DNA from: Mycobacterium sp. 852014-52450_SCH5900713
GTDB lineage: Bacteria > Actinomycetota > Actinomycetes > Mycobacteriales > Mycobacteriaceae
Assembly: GCF_001667075.1 (NCBI RefSeq)
Contig: NZ_LZIL01000050.1
Span: 124,001-188,000, forward strand
Length of the DNA stretch: 64,000 bases
Direction of reading: 5' to 3'
Shown here: positions 1 through 9,878 of the stretch, piece after piece
How the letters are laid out: each line of letters starts with the position of its first letter
Numbering within the stretch: the first letter of the stretch is position 1
Notes under the pieces: model-generated
Told to the model about the DNA's origin: nothing
The model's input: the letters and a program-made list of their open reading frames with translations, nothing else
The model's database searches: none
Translations under genes and position numbers: made by a program

Positions 1-2
1 CC

Positions 3-695
3 GGACTGCGGCTGGGCACCGAAACCGCCGGTCGGAACCGCGCTTTGGGTCGGGGCCTGGCTGGCGGGGTAGCCGCCGTACTGCGACCCGTACCCGGGGT
101 GCTGCGGCTGCTGCTGGCCAGGCTGACCGTAGTAGGGCTGCTGGCCGTACTGCCCGTACTGGCCGTATTGGCCGTACTGGGCGTAGGGGTCGTACTTGGG
201 CCGCGGCGCAGGCGCCGTGATGACGCCCGCCTCCAGCAGGACGACGACGACGGCGGCGATCGCCTGGAGCACGCTGCACGCGACCAGGGGCCACATCGCC
301 CAGCCGATCGCGACGCCGGCCGGCAGGTTGATCGTCTCGGTGACGGCCAGCAGCGCACCGAGGACCGCGATGACCGCGACGACTCCGGCGTAGGTCTTGG
401 CCTTGGGCAGCAGGCTCAGCCCCGCGAGCAGCGCGGCCAGCACCGCGACGATGACCGCCGTACCCGCGTCACCGGCGCGTCCGCCGACGCCCGGGCCGAG
501 CTCGGAGCCGATGGTGAACGTCGGCCCGAAGTTCAGCAGATATACCGCCAGGCCGAGCACGACCACCGCGATGTTCAGGTAAAGCGGGAGCTTCGTCGTG
601 CCGTCGTCGTCCTTGGTGAACGACGGCGTGGCACCTGAGTAGGAGCCCCCGGGCGATGCGGGCTGATATCCGGGGCTACCGGGCGAGTAGGTCAT
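3..695 (-). CDS. Proline/glutamine-tailed membrane protein, DUF5336 family (Rv0954-like), C-terminus cut by window edge
   Basis: The frame opens at the ATG at 695 with an AGGAGG ribosome site a few bases upstream and runs off the left edge, so only the first 231 residues are visible. After a short polar N-terminus come four hydrophobic segments (roughly residues 35-55, 70-95, 100-120, 125-155). They are followed by a low-complexity tail rich in Tyr, Gln, Gly and Pro with repeated YGQ units. This is the layout of the mycobacterial 34-kDa antigenic protein homologue Rv0954, about 300 residues, so some 70 residues are probably missing. It is a four-pass membrane protein with a disordered tail; I know of no established biochemical function. 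The position next to the LLM enzyme matches M. tuberculosis synteny. Confidence 0.85.
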   Translation of the reverse strand, partial: MTYSPGSPGYQPASPGGSYSGATPSFTKDDDGTTKLPLYLNIAVVVLGLAVYLLNFGPTFTIGSELGPGVGGRAGDAGTAVIVAVLAALLAGLSLLPKAKTYAGVVAVIAVLGALLAVTETINLPAGVAIGWAMWPLVACSVLQAIAAVVVVLLEAGVITAPAPRPKYDPYAQYGQYGQYGQYGQQPYYGQPGQQQPQHPGYGSQYGGYPASQAPTQSAVPTGGFGAQPQS

Positions 696-918
696 GGCTC
701 CTCCTGTTGCTTCCAGTGCCTTGAAGTGCCTTTGCGGGCGCCACAGTTGCGTCGCGACGCTGTGCTTGCGGGCGCGCCGTTCCATAAAACGCCGTGCCCG
801 GCGGTTGCGTTGCGACGCGATCGATCAACCACGCTAGCGCACTTCGGAACGCCGGTGCCGTGGCCACCGGCTTGGACGCCGATCCGTGCCGCCACGACGG
901 CGGCTTGCTCAGCGCAGG

Positions 919-932
919 TAGAACACGTTCTA
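919..932. promoter_or_regulatory. KstR-type operator
   Basis: TAGAACACGTTCTA is a perfect 14-bp palindrome matching the KstR consensus TnnAACnnGTTnnA. It lies 9 bp before the ATG of the downstream LLM gene, so bound repressor would block the promoter. The same 14-mer occurs at 20419-20432. Confidence 0.85.
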
Positions 933-941
933 ATTCTCTCC

Positions 942-1790
942 ATGGATTACGGGCTTGTGCTTTTTACCAGCGACCGCGGCATCTCTCCGGCATCGGCCGC
1001 GAAGCTTGCCGACGAACACGGCTTCACGACCTTTTACGTGCCGGAACACACCCACATCCCGATCAAGCGCGAGGCGGCGCACCCGACGACGGGCGACGCC
1101 TCGCTGCCCGACGACCGCTACATGCGGACGCTAGACCCATGGGTAAGCCTGGGCGCGGCGTGCGCCGTCACGTCGCGGGTGCGGCTGTCCACCGCGGTGG
1201 CGCTGCCCGTCGAACACGACCCCATCACGCTGGCGAAAAGCATTGCCACCCTCGACCATTTGTCCGGCGGACGCGTCAGCCTCGGCGTCGGGTTCGGGTG
1301 GAACACCGACGAGCTCGCCGATCACGGCGTGCCGCCCGCGAGGCGCCGCACCATGCTGCGCGAATACATCGAAGCCATGCGGGAGCTGTGGACCAAGGAG
1401 GAAGCGGCCTACGACGGCGAGTTCGTCAAGTTCGGGCCGAGCTGGGCGTGGCCCAAGCCCGTGCAGCCACACATTCCCGTGCTGGTCGGCGCTGCCGGTA
1501 ACGAGAAGAACTTCAAGTGGATCGCCCGCAGCGCCGACGGCTGGATCACCACCCCGCGCGACTTCGACATCGACGAGCCGGTGAAGTTGCTGCAGGACAC
1601 CTGGGCGGCCGCCGGCCGCGACGGCGCCCCGCAGATCGTCGCGCTGGACTTCAAGCCGATCCCCGAGAAGCTCGCCAAATGGGCCGAGCTGGGGGTCACC
1701 GAGGTGCTGTTCGGGCTCCCCGACCGCCCCGAGGACGAGATCGCCGCCTACGTCGAGCGGCTGGCGGGCAAGCTGGCCGCCCTCGTCTGA
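942..1790 (+). CDS. LLM-class F420-dependent oxidoreductase (Rv0953c-like)
   Basis: This 282-residue protein has the bacterial luciferase-like monooxygenase fold (PF00296). Visible hallmarks are an early ISPASAAKLADEHGF helix, the AVALPVEHDPITLAKSIATL segment and the SGGRVSLGVGFGWNTDEL loop typical of F420-binding members. The ATG at 942 gives the same length as Rv0953c; longer readings into the upstream region would run through the KstR operator and are rejected. A KstR box immediately upstream suggests induction by steroid-derived ligands and a role in cholesterol-type catabolism. The substrate cannot be read from sequence. Confidence 0.9.
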   Translation: MDYGLVLFTSDRGISPASAAKLADEHGFTTFYVPEHTHIPIKREAAHPTTGDASLPDDRYMRTLDPWVSLGAACAVTSRVRLSTAVALPVEHDPITLAKSIATLDHLSGGRVSLGVGFGWNTDELADHGVPPARRRTMLREYIEAMRELWTKEEAAYDGEFVKFGPSWAWPKPVQPHIPVLVGAAGNEKNFKWIARSADGWITTPRDFDIDEPVKLLQDTWAAAGRDGAPQIVALDFKPIPEKLAKWAELGVTEVLFGLPDRPEDEIAAYVERLAGKLAALV

Positions 1791-1816
1791 GAACCCTTCG
1801 TACCGCGACCCGGCTG

Positions 1817-3337
1817 TCAGGCCAGCGTGCAGCGGTTGCCGTAGTCGAAGGAGCGCACCCGCACCGAGTGCCCGAGTGGGTCGCCGTCGATCAGCAGCGC
1901 GAGCAAGTCGTCGTCCTCGGTGGTGGACAGGAACCGGCTGCCGTCGTCGAGCCGGCCGACGATGATCCCGGTCGGGCGGCCATCGTCGCGGCGCACCGTG
2001 TAGGTCTCGACGGCGCCGACGCCGTCGGCCTGCTCGGTGACCGACAAGGTCGGCCAGTCGGCGACCTGAGCCTGCACCTGCGCGCTGCGGTCAGGCTTCC
2101 ACTCCGCCGGAATGGTGGAGTACACGCCGACCGAGTACTTGCTCAGGATGCCGCCGTTGGCGCCCACCAGGCCGAATTCCCCTGGAACCCTTCGCATTTG
2201 CGCGACGGTCTCGGCGACGGCGTGCATCGAATAGTTGTTGCCCGCGCCGCCGAAGAACGGCAGCCCGCCGGTCAGCGTCAGGCCGCGCGGATCGTCGGGC
2301 GCGATGCCCATGCCGTCGCAGATGTTGAACACCGGCACCGGAAAGCAGCTGTACAGATCGAAGGCGGCGACGTCGTCGATGCCGATGCCGGCGATCGCCA
2401 GCGCCTCACCCACCGCCAGCACGTGCGACGGCGCATGCCCGAGATCGGGCCGCTCGAGCAGCGCCTGTTCCTCGATGTCGGCGTGGCCGTGCAGGTACAC
2501 CCAGTTCTCCTCGGGCACCCCGAGGCGACGCGCCGCGTCAACCGACATCAGCAGCGCGGCCGCGCCCTGATTCACCTGGTCGCGGGCGACCATCAGCCGC
2601 GGGTACGGCTCCGCGATCATCCGGTTGCGGTCGGTCACGGTGATCAGTTCGTCGACCGAACGCTCCACCGGCGCGGCGGCGAACGGATTGCTGGCGGCGA
2701 TCTTGGTGAACGGCGCGAACAGCTCGCCCATCCGCCGCCGGTATTCCGCCGGCCCCAGGCCGGTCCCGGCCCGCCGGGCGTTTTCCAGCAGCGCGTACTG
2801 GATCGGCGCGCTGGTCAGCCCGTGCATGACGGTGTAGCGCGAGACAAGCTTCTCGATGCCCTGGCCCCGGTCTTCCAAGTCCCCGTCGACCGTCTCGCTG
2901 AAGTCGGGCTTGGCTTCGGCTTTCGCGAAGTAGCGCAGCGTCGAGGTGGCATCCGAACCGAACACCATCGCGACCTGGGAGCGGCCCGCGGCGATCTCTC
3001 CCGCCAGCTCGCTGATCAGGTGCTGCGGCCCCTGTCCGCCGACGATTTCGAGGATGGCGCGAGCGGGCGCCGCACCAATGCGGTTGGCCACGGATCGCGG
3101 GTAGTTGTTCGACCGCCCCAGCGGGGCGTTGATCACACCGGAGATCTCGAACTGCCGGACGCCGGCCACGGTGTCGATGGCCGACGCGGCGTCCTCGACA
3201 CCACAGTCGCCGACGGCGGCCCGGGCCGCGGCGGCGGCCAGCTCGACCGGCGACATCCCCCGGTAGTTCGGGTCGTCGATGCGTTCGGCGGCCTGCCCCA
3301 CACCGACGACGACGGGGGTGTTCGGGTCGAGATTCAT
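1817..3337 (-). CDS. Thiolase-like protein type 1 (TLP1-like) with extra C-terminal domain, no nucleophilic Cys
   Basis: The 506-residue protein has a thiolase fold (N-terminal VVVGVGQAAERIDDP; DLYSCFPVPVFNICDG in place of the SCP2-thiolase HDCF motif; GGAGNNYSMHAVAETV near the C-terminal loop). The segment where thiolases carry the catalytic Cys reads VGGQGPQHLI, with no cysteine. The GHPxGxSG loop is also replaced. About 90 extra residues follow the thiolase core (VRRDDGRPTGIIVGRL onward), as in TLP1 proteins with the TLP1_add_C domain. I expect acyl-CoA binding, but ordinary thiolysis is unlikely. The gene lies 76 bp downstream of sucD on the same strand. The ATG at 3337 was chosen because upstream codons lack thiolase similarity. 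Confidence 0.8.
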   Translation of the reverse strand: MNLDPNTPVVVGVGQAAERIDDPNYRGMSPVELAAAAARAAVGDCGVEDAASAIDTVAGVRQFEISGVINAPLGRSNNYPRSVANRIGAAPARAILEIVGGQGPQHLISELAGEIAAGRSQVAMVFGSDATSTLRYFAKAEAKPDFSETVDGDLEDRGQGIEKLVSRYTVMHGLTSAPIQYALLENARRAGTGLGPAEYRRRMGELFAPFTKIAASNPFAAAPVERSVDELITVTDRNRMIAEPYPRLMVARDQVNQGAAALLMSVDAARRLGVPEENWVYLHGHADIEEQALLERPDLGHAPSHVLAVGEALAIAGIGIDDVAAFDLYSCFPVPVFNICDGMGIAPDDPRGLTLTGGLPFFGGAGNNYSMHAVAETVAQMRRVPGEFGLVGANGGILSKYSVGVYSTIPAEWKPDRSAQVQAQVADWPTLSVTEQADGVGAVETYTVRRDDGRPTGIIVGRLDDGSRFLSTTEDDDLLALLIDGDPLGHSVRVRSFDYGNRCTLA

Positions 3338-3413
3338 AGACCAACTATCTACCGCAGGTCCGTCTCCCGGCCTAATCGGGGGTCGCCGAGCCCAGGTCGA
3401 TGGTGGCGACCCG

Positions 3414-4316
3414 CTACAGGCTCTGCAGGATCTCTCTGGCCAGCGCCGCGGTCTCCGACGGCGTCTTGCCCACCCTGACGCCGGCCGCCTCCAAGGCCTC
3501 CTTCTTGGCGGCCGCGGTGCCCGACGAGCCGGACACGATGGCGCCCGCGTGGCCCATCGTCTTGCCTTCCGGCGCAGTGAATCCCGCGACGTAGCCGACA
3601 ACCGGCTTGGAGACATTGGCCTTGATGTAGTCGGCCGCGCGCTCCTCGGCGTCGCCACCGATCTCACCGATCATCACGATGACCTTGGTGTCAGGATCCT
3701 TCTCGAAGGCCTCGATGGCGTCGATGTGGGTGGTGCCGATGACCGGGTCCCCGCCGATGCCGATCGAGGTGGAGAAGCCGAAATCGCGCAGCTCGTACAT
3801 CATTTGGTAGGTCAGCGTGCCGGACTTGGAGACCAGCCCGACGGGCCCGGGGCCGCTGATGTTGGCGGGCGTGATGCCGGCCAGCGCCTCGCCCGGGGTG
3901 ATGATGCCGGGGCAATTCGGCCCGATGATGCGCGTCTTGTGGCCCTTGTCCAGGTTATAGGCCCACGCGTATGCGGTGTCCTGCACCGGAATTCCCTCGG
4001 TGATGACGACCAGCAGCGGGATCTCGGCGTCGATGGCCTCGATGATCGCGTCCTTGGCGAATTTCGGCGGCACGAAGACGACGGACACGTTGGCGCCGGT
4101 CTCCTTGATCGCTTCGGCGACCGTGCCGAACACGGGAAGTTCGACGTCCTTGCCGACGGGGTCGACGTGCGAGACGGTGGTGCCCGCCTTGCGGGCGTTC
4201 ACCCCGCCCACCACCTGAGTGCCCGCTTTGAGCATGAGCGCGGTGTGCTTGGTGCCCTCGCCGCCGGTGATGCCCTGGACGATGACCTTGGAATCTTTGT
4301 TCAGGAAGATCGACAT
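3414..4316 (-). CDS. sucD: Succinyl-CoA synthetase alpha subunit
   Basis: SucD (300 residues) forms the TCA-cycle succinate-CoA ligase with SucC, interconverting succinyl-CoA and succinate with nucleotide triphosphate formation. The N-terminal CoA-binding Rossmann domain ([17 protein letters not shown]), the [12 protein letters not shown] motif and the active-site histidine loop [10 protein letters not shown] are all present, and length is normal. It starts 12 bp after the sucC stop codon, so the two are one operon read leftward. The promoter is probably upstream of sucC, where a CRP-like site is visible. Confidence 0.97.
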   Translation of the reverse strand: MSIFLNKDSKVIVQGITGGEGTKHTALMLKAGTQVVGGVNARKAGTTVSHVDPVGKDVELPVFGTVAEAIKETGANVSVVFVPPKFAKDAIIEAIDAEIPLLVVITEGIPVQDTAYAWAYNLDKGHKTRIIGPNCPGIITPGEALAGITPANISGPGPVGLVSKSGTLTYQMMYELRDFGFSTSIGIGGDPVIGTTHIDAIEAFEKDPDTKVIVMIGEIGGDAEERAADYIKANVSKPVVGYVAGFTAPEGKTMGHAGAIVSGSSGTAAAKKEALEAAGVRVGKTPSETAALAREILQSL

Positions 4317-4328
4317 TGCTTGGCTCCC

Positions 4329-5492
4329 TTACTTGTTCGCCAGCTCGGCGGCTTTGTCGGCACCGGCGTCCATGGTCTCGGCCTGGATCACCAGCGGGTG
4401 GTTGGCTTGGGCCAGGATGCGGCGCCCCTCGTCGACGTTGTTGCCGTCGAGCCGGACGACGAGCGGCTTGTTCGCCTCGTCACCGAGCATGTTGAGCGCC
4501 GTCACGATTCCGTTGGCGACGGCGTCGCACGAGGTGATGCCCCCGAACACGTTCACGAAGACGCTCTTGACCTGCTTGTCGTTCAGGATGACGTCGAGGC
4601 CCGCGGCCATGACTTCGGCCGACGCGCCACCGCCGATGTCCAGGAAGTTGGCCGGCTTGACGCCGTTGTGCTTCTCGCCCGCGTACGCGACGACGTCGAG
4701 CGTGGACATCACCAGGCCCGCGCCGTTACCGATGATGCCGACCTGGCCGTCCAGCTTCACGTAATTGAGGTCGTGCTCTTTGGCCTTGAGCTCCAGCGGG
4801 TCGGTAGAGGCACGGTCTTCGAATTCCGCGTGCTCGGGGTGGCGGAAGTCGGCGTTCGCGTCGAGCGTGATTTTGCCGTCCAGCGCCAGGATTTGGTCTT
4901 TCGGGTCGCGCACCAGCGGGTTGACCTCGACCAGCGTGGCGTCCTCGGCGACGAAGAGCTCCCACAGCTTGTTGATGGTCACCGCGGCCGCATCGAGCAC
5001 CTCGGCCGGCAAGTGGCCCTGCTCGGCGATGGAACGCGCGGTCTCCAGGTCGACCCCGTTGACGGCGTCCACCGGGACCTTGGCCAGCCGCTCGGGCTTG
5101 GTGGCGGCGACCTCCTCGATTTCCATGCCGCCCTCGACCGAGCACATGGCCAGGTAGGTCCGGTTGGCCCGATCCAGCAGGAAGGAGATGTAGTACTCCT
5201 CGGCGATGTCGCTGGCCTCGGCGACCAGCAGCTTCTTGACGACGTGACCCTTGATGTCGAGGCCGAGGATGTTCTTGGCGTGTTCGTAGGCGTCCTCGGG
5301 CGTCGCCGCGTATTTGACGCCACCAGCCTTGCCGCGCCCGCCGACCTTCACCTGCGCCTTGACCATCACCGGACGGCCGATTTCGGTCGCGATCTCCCGA
5401 GCGCCCTCGGCGGTGTCCGTCACCCGCCCCGGCGTAGTCGGTACGTTGTGCTTGGCGAACAATTCTTTTGCTTGATACTCGAAAAGGTCCAT
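4329..5492 (-). CDS. sucC: Succinyl-CoA synthetase beta subunit (ADP-forming)
   Basis: SucC (387 residues) provides the ATP-grasp nucleotide-binding domain ([39 protein letters not shown]) and the C-terminal CoA-ligase domain ([38 protein letters not shown]). It completes the TCA-cycle enzyme with the adjacent sucD. The ATG at 5492 gives the canonical N-terminus. The gene is transcribed away from the M23 gene, and the shared intergenic region holds a CRP-like palindrome at 5650-5665. Confidence 0.97.
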   Translation of the reverse strand: MDLFEYQAKELFAKHNVPTTPGRVTDTAEGAREIATEIGRPVMVKAQVKVGGRGKAGGVKYAATPEDAYEHAKNILGLDIKGHVVKKLLVAEASDIAEEYYISFLLDRANRTYLAMCSVEGGMEIEEVAATKPERLAKVPVDAVNGVDLETARSIAEQGHLPAEVLDAAAVTINKLWELFVAEDATLVEVNPLVRDPKDQILALDGKITLDANADFRHPEHAEFEDRASTDPLELKAKEHDLNYVKLDGQVGIIGNGAGLVMSTLDVVAYAGEKHNGVKPANFLDIGGGASAEVMAAGLDVILNDKQVKSVFVNVFGGITSCDAVANGIVTALNMLGDEANKPLVVRLDGNNVDEGRRILAQANHPLVIQAETMDAGADKAAELANK

Positions 5493-5649
5493 GGACTCTC
5501 TGTCTTCGCTCGACTCAACTACTAGGCCTCTTGATGGGCGGTGCCGCGTTCGGCAACTCGCACGGACGAACTGTATCGACCCTCCTACCGGCCTTTACCG
5601 GCGCGTCCGGCGATGTGGCACAGCTCACCGCGTCCCGGCGTACCCCGTT

Positions 5650-5665
5650 CGTGACCCAAATCACA
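5650..5665. promoter_or_regulatory. CRP-type (cAMP receptor protein) binding site
   Basis: CGTGACCCAAATCACA matches the mycobacterial CRP pattern [C/T]GTGA-N6-TCAC[G/A] exactly. It lies between the divergent sucC and M23 genes, about 157 bp from the sucC ATG and about 100 bp before the M23 start, so it could serve either promoter. Confidence 0.7.
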
Positions 5666-5767
5666 ATTTCAATCGGATTGCGCGACGAGGTTGCCAGTTC
5701 CGCACGTCAGCGGATACCGTCCTAGGGTCCAGATAACGGTATGGTCACGATACGAGGACATTTCAGC

Positions 5768-6862
5768 TTGCCCCAGCATCGTTTGGCTCCTTCTACTGCT
5801 GAAACAGCAGGTGTGGTGCGGGTTGGTCGCGCGGCCGGTGGCCGAGGGATTGAGCCCCATCGCAACGAAGTCACCGAGATCCTCCCGCTCGACGGCTTCG
5901 ACTTCGATGACCTGGATTGGCGCGAAGAGGTCAGCGATCTCGGCGAACTCGACTGCAGCAACGACTCAACCTTCGACAACGAAGCGCAGGTCTTGCTGGC
6001 CCCCGAACTCGACGACCTGAACGAGGCCGACGACCCGGCCCCGCTGTGGCTGGCCGCCCCGGTCACCGAGGTGCTGCCGCGGGTGATCGTCAGGTCCGCC
6101 GCCGAGTCCCGCATCGCTCGCGCGCACGACGTCGTCGGTGTGGCACGACGCGGAGGGCAGCATCGCAAGGAGCCGACGAGCGCGGCCCGCGGCCGCCTGC
6201 TGATCTCGGCGATGGCGGCCGGCGCGGCCGCCGCGGCGGCCCCCACCGCCACCAGCCATGCCGACACCCCCAAGACCGAGGCCGTGCTGACCGCGAACGC
6301 GTCGGCGCTCACCGGTGGATCGGGCAACAGCAATACCGTCCGGGGCCCCCAGGTGGTCGCGCTCGAGCCGGCGGCGACCGCCGCCCTGCACAACCAGGAG
6401 CTCGCCAAGGGCGTCGCCTACGCCAACGATCGCGCTCAGCGTGAGGCGCGATTGCAGCAGCCGCTCTACGTGATGCCGACGAAGGGCATCTTCACGTCGA
6501 ATTTCGGTTACCGCTGGGGCGTGCTGCATGCCGGCATCGACCTGGCCAACTCGATCGGCACACCGATCTACGCGGTGTCCGACGGCGTCGTCATCGACTC
6601 CGGGCCGGCCGCCGGCTACGGGGCGTTGGTCAAGCTCCGCCACGCCGATGGCACGGTCACGCTCTACGGCCACGTCAACACGACGCTGGTCAGCGTCGGC
6701 CAGCGCGTGATGGCCGGGGACCAGATCGCCACCATGGGCAACCGCGGCAATTCCACCGGCCCGCACCTGCATTTCGAGGTGCTGCAGGGCGGCACCGAAC
6801 GGATCGACCCCGTCCCGTGGCTGGCTAAGCGGGGTCTTATGGTCGGTAACTACGCTGGTTGA
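5768..6862 (+). CDS. Secreted or membrane-anchored M23 (LytM) family peptidase (Rv0950c-like)
   Basis: The C-terminal third is an M23 peptidase domain with the metal motif [20 protein letters not shown], the downstream GHV pair and [12 protein letters not shown], so the zinc ligands are present. Such proteins cleave peptidoglycan cross-links or act as amidase activators. An acidic N-terminal region ([17 protein letters not shown]) precedes an Ala-rich hydrophobic stretch ([16 protein letters not shown], around residue 145) that could be an internal signal-anchor. I chose the TTG at 5768 because GAGGA sits 7 nt upstream; an in-frame ATG at 5741 has no visible ribosome site but remains possible. 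It is followed one base later by a small membrane-protein gene. Confidence 0.85.
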   Translation: MPQHRLAPSTAETAGVVRVGRAAGGRGIEPHRNEVTEILPLDGFDFDDLDWREEVSDLGELDCSNDSTFDNEAQVLLAPELDDLNEADDPAPLWLAAPVTEVLPRVIVRSAAESRIARAHDVVGVARRGGQHRKEPTSAARGRLLISAMAAGAAAAAAPTATSHADTPKTEAVLTANASALTGGSGNSNTVRGPQVVALEPAATAALHNQELAKGVAYANDRAQREARLQQPLYVMPTKGIFTSNFGYRWGVLHAGIDLANSIGTPIYAVSDGVVIDSGPAAGYGALVKLRHADGTVTLYGHVNTTLVSVGQRVMAGDQIATMGNRGNSTGPHLHFEVLQGGTERIDPVPWLAKRGLMVGNYAG

Positions 6863-6863
6863 G

Positions 6864-7430
6864 GTGACCGCGCCGAATCAACCATCTCCCGGTCCGCAGC
6901 CGCCCGAGTCCACTCCGCCGTCGGACTCCAAGACGCGGATCATCCGCCGCGCACCGACCGGGCCGATCCCGATAACACCGGAATCGCCGACGAGCTTCAT
7001 CCCACCGCAGCCACCGCCGTACCCGGGCGCCGCTCGCGCGGGACGCCAAGCCACTTCGGGTGAGCCGAGCGGCCGGACGGCCGTCGCCGCCTGCGCCGTC
7101 AGCATCGTCAGCGGGTGGGCCACGTCGGTGGTGGCGACGGACCTGATCGCCGGCTGGTGGCGAACCGACCGCCTGTTTTGCATCGCCGTCGCGTTCCTGG
7201 CCCTGGTGTTCGCGACGACTACCGTTTCCGGCGTGATCATGTTGCTGCAGCACCGGCCTTTTGGGCGCTACCTCATCGTCGCCGGTGCCGTGGTCGCCGT
7301 GCTGACCTACCTGGGCGTGTTCATCGCCGGTGCCCGCGTCGCGTGGATAGTGCACCTGCTGCCGCTGCTCCCGATCGCCAGCGTGGTGCTGGCGATGCAC
7401 CCGCGAACCAAACGCTGGCTGGAAGCCTGA
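6864..7430 (+). CDS. Four-pass membrane protein of unknown function with proline-rich cytoplasmic N-terminus
   Basis: The GTG at 6864 follows the M23 stop by one base, so translation is probably coupled. The first 70 residues are Pro/Ser-rich with a basic patch (TRIIRRAPTGPIPI). Four hydrophobic segments follow at about 73-96, 104-127, 134-156 and 158-177. I do not recognise a named family beyond mycobacterial hypothetical membrane proteins, and I recall no counterpart at this place in M. tuberculosis. Coupling to the M23 gene suggests a cell-envelope role, which is inference. Confidence 0.75.
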   Translation: MTAPNQPSPGPQPPESTPPSDSKTRIIRRAPTGPIPITPESPTSFIPPQPPPYPGAARAGRQATSGEPSGRTAVAACAVSIVSGWATSVVATDLIAGWWRTDRLFCIAVAFLALVFATTTVSGVIMLLQHRPFGRYLIVAGAVVAVLTYLGVFIAGARVAWIVHLLPLLPIASVVLAMHPRTKRWLEA

Positions 7431-7464
7431 CCCGCGCCGAAGCGGTTGCCGGCCCGGCGCCCGA

Positions 7465-7526
7465 CCATTAGGCGACTTTCAAACCCGATATCACCAGCGA
7501 TATCAAAATTCCGAGTCGCCTAATGG
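7465..7526. terminator. 62-bp inverted repeat between convergent genes
   Basis: CCATTAGGCGACT (7465-7477) pairs perfectly with AGTCGCCTAATGG (7514-7526). The 36-bp loop contains two GATATC copies that can form a second stem. It sits between the ends of the small membrane-protein gene and uvrD1, so a bidirectional terminator is the simplest reading. There is no T-tract. Confidence 0.6.
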
Positions 7527-7544
7527 TTCGTAGACGCCCTGCGG

Positions 7545-9878
7545 TTAGAGTTTGCTGATCGGGGCGTGGTTGTGCATCAGCTTCACCCGCCCCGCGCTGC
7601 CGAAGTCGATTAGAGACATGGCCGATTCGCCGACGCCGGACACCTCTTCGACGCGGCCAAGCCCGTACTTGTCGTGAGTCACCCGGTCGCCGGGCTCGAG
7701 CACCAGCAGCGGGCGCTTGCCGGCACCCGAGCGCGTCGGGGCCGCGCGCGGCGCACCGAACCGGCCGGCGCCGCTGACCGGCGCGCTGAACGACGGGGCC
7801 GGCGCCGTGCGCCGCCACTCGATGAGTTCCTGCGGAACCTCGCGCAGAAAGCGCGATTCCGGGTTGAGCATCGGCTGCCCCCAGGAGGACCGGACGATGG
7901 CCCTGCTCAGATACAGCCGCTGACGGGCGCGGGTGATGCCGACGTAGGCCAGCCGCCGCTCCTCGGACAGTTCGGTCGGGTCGTCCAGCGCCCGCATGTG
8001 CGGGAACATGCCGTCCTCCCAGCCGGTGACGAACACCACCGGAAACTCCAGCCCCTTCGCGGTGTGCAGCGTCATCAAAGTGACCATGCCGGCGTCGTTC
8101 TCGGGGATCTCGTCGCTGTCGGAAACCAGCGAGACGCGTTCCAGGAATTCCGCGAGCACGCCGGTGTCCGGCACGTCTTCGTCGTCCGGGGCCTGCAACG
8201 ACTCGCCCAGCGCGGCGGCGTTGGCCCGGTCGGTGCTGAATTCGTGTGCCACACTGACGAGTTCGTTGAGGTTGTCCAAGCGGGCCAGATCTTGCGGATC
8301 GGTGGAGGATTCCAGCTCCCGCCGGTATCCGGTACGTTCGAGCACCGACTCGACCAGATCGCCGAGATCCTCGTCGAGGCGGCCCCTGAGCTCGTCGAGC
8401 AGCTCGACGAAACCGGCGATCGCCTTCTCCGCGCGCGAATTGAGCATCGGCACTTTGCCTTCGGCCGCGGCCACCAGCGCGTCGGCGAAACTCGCGCCGG
8501 TGTTCTCCGCGTACACCGCCACGCACGCCTCGGCCCGATCGCCGATGCCCCGGCGCGGGGTGTTGAGGATGCGCCGCATGCTGACCGCGTCGCCGGGGTT
8601 GTCCAGCACCCGCAGATAGGCGACGATGTCACGAATTTCTTTGCGCTCGTAGAACCGCACTCCCCCAACGACTTTGTAAGGAATGCCGGCGCGGATGAAC
8701 ACCTCTTCGAACGACCGAGACGAGTTGTTGGTGCGATAGAACACGGCCACGTCGTTGTAGGTGATCTCGCCACGGTCGGCGAGCGCGTCGATCTCCTCGG
8801 CCACGAACCTGGCCTCGTCATGCTCGTTGTCCGCGACGTAGCCGACGATCAATTCACCCGCGCCGGCGTCGGTCCACAGCCGTTTGTCCCGGCGCCCGGA
8901 GTTGCGCGCGATCACCGAGTTGGCCGCCGACAAGATGTTCTGCGTGGAGCGGTAATTCTGTTCCAGCAGAATGGTTATCGCGTCCGGATAGTCGCGCTCG
9001 AAGTCCTCGATGTTGCGGATGGTGGCGCCGCGGAACGCATAGATCGACTGATCGGCATCACCCACCACGCACAATTCCGCCGGCGCAACATCGTCGGGCG
9101 ATCCCGTCGCGTCGTGACCGACCAATTCCCGCACCAGCACGTACTGCGCATGGTTGGTGTCCTGATACTCATCGACCAGGACGTGACGGAACCGCCGCCG
9201 GTAGTGCTGGGCGATCTGCGGAAAGGCCCGTAGCACCGCGACGGTCTCGCCGATCAGGTCGTCGAAGTCCAGCGCGTTGGCCGCGCGCAGCCGACGCTGG
9301 TATTCGCCGTACACCGACGCCACGGTGCGCGTCAGGTCGTCGGAGTCGTCCGTCAGTTTCGCCACCGCCTCAGCGGGATCGATCAGCTCGTTCTTCAGGT
9401 TGGAGATGGCGTTGGCCAGCAGCCGCGGCGAGTAGCGCTTGATGTCGAGCCCCATGTCGCGCCCGATCATCTGCAGCAGGCGGCGGGAATCGTCGGCGTC
9501 GTAGATCGAGAAGTTGGAATTGAGGCCTTCGATCAACGACGCCTGGTTGCGCAGGATCCGCACGCACGTTGAGTGAAAGGTGGACACCCACATGGCGCGG
9601 GCCCGGTTGCCGACCAGCCGCACCACCCGTTCGCGCATCTCGGCCGCGGCCTTGTTGGTGAAGGTGATGGCCAGGATCTGGCCGACCCCCACGCCGCGCG
9701 CCGCGATCAGATAGGCGATGCGGCGGGTCAACACCGCGGTCTTGCCGGAGCCCGCCCCCGCCACGATCAGCAGCGGCGAGCCCTCGTGCACCACCGCCTG
9801 GCGCTGTTGCGGGTTGAGGCCTTCGAGCAACTGATCTGCTTCGGAGGCCAGGTTGGCATCGGTTGCGTACACACTCAT
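7545..9878 (-). CDS. uvrD1: ATP-dependent DNA helicase UvrD1 (UvrD/PcrA)
   Basis: A superfamily 1A 3'-5' helicase of 777 residues acting in nucleotide excision repair. The Q motif (LNPQQRQAVVHEG), Walker A (GAGSGKTAVLTRR, about residue 41), Walker B (VLVDEYQDTNHAQYV), motif III (VVGDADQSIYAFRG), motif IV (QNYRST) and the late TAKGLEFPVVFV and ITRARQRLYLS motifs are all present. The C-terminus (GDRVTHDKYGLGRVEEV) is the Tudor-like RNA-polymerase-binding tail. Cys452 in the 2B region (RAEACVAVYA) aligns with the cysteine reported to control redox dimerisation of M. tuberculosis UvrD1. The ATG at 9878 gives the family length; a longer frame to 9998 lacks homology. Confidence 0.96.
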   Translation of the reverse strand: MSVYATDANLASEADQLLEGLNPQQRQAVVHEGSPLLIVAGAGSGKTAVLTRRIAYLIAARGVGVGQILAITFTNKAAAEMRERVVRLVGNRARAMWVSTFHSTCVRILRNQASLIEGLNSNFSIYDADDSRRLLQMIGRDMGLDIKRYSPRLLANAISNLKNELIDPAEAVAKLTDDSDDLTRTVASVYGEYQRRLRAANALDFDDLIGETVAVLRAFPQIAQHYRRRFRHVLVDEYQDTNHAQYVLVRELVGHDATGSPDDVAPAELCVVGDADQSIYAFRGATIRNIEDFERDYPDAITILLEQNYRSTQNILSAANSVIARNSGRRDKRLWTDAGAGELIVGYVADNEHDEARFVAEEIDALADRGEITYNDVAVFYRTNNSSRSFEEVFIRAGIPYKVVGGVRFYERKEIRDIVAYLRVLDNPGDAVSMRRILNTPRRGIGDRAEACVAVYAENTGASFADALVAAAEGKVPMLNSRAEKAIAGFVELLDELRGRLDEDLGDLVESVLERTGYRRELESSTDPQDLARLDNLNELVSVAHEFSTDRANAAALGESLQAPDDEDVPDTGVLAEFLERVSLVSDSDEIPENDAGMVTLMTLHTAKGLEFPVVFVTGWEDGMFPHMRALDDPTELSEERRLAYVGITRARQRLYLSRAIVRSSWGQPMLNPESRFLREVPQELIEWRRTAPAPSFSAPVSGAGRFGAPRAAPTRSGAGKRPLLVLEPGDRVTHDKYGLGRVEEVSGVGESAMSLIDFGSAGRVKLMHNHAPISKL

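Noticed and set aside
45..638. Open frame of 197 codons on the + strand at the left edge
   Set aside because: It runs opposite the Rv0954-like gene, which has a ribosome site, membrane spans and homology.
3279..5525. A very long open frame (748 codons) on the + strand opposite sucD and sucC
   Set aside because: It is the antisense shadow of two unmistakable genes in GC-rich DNA; composition is Arg/Asp/Gly/Val-rich with no domain.
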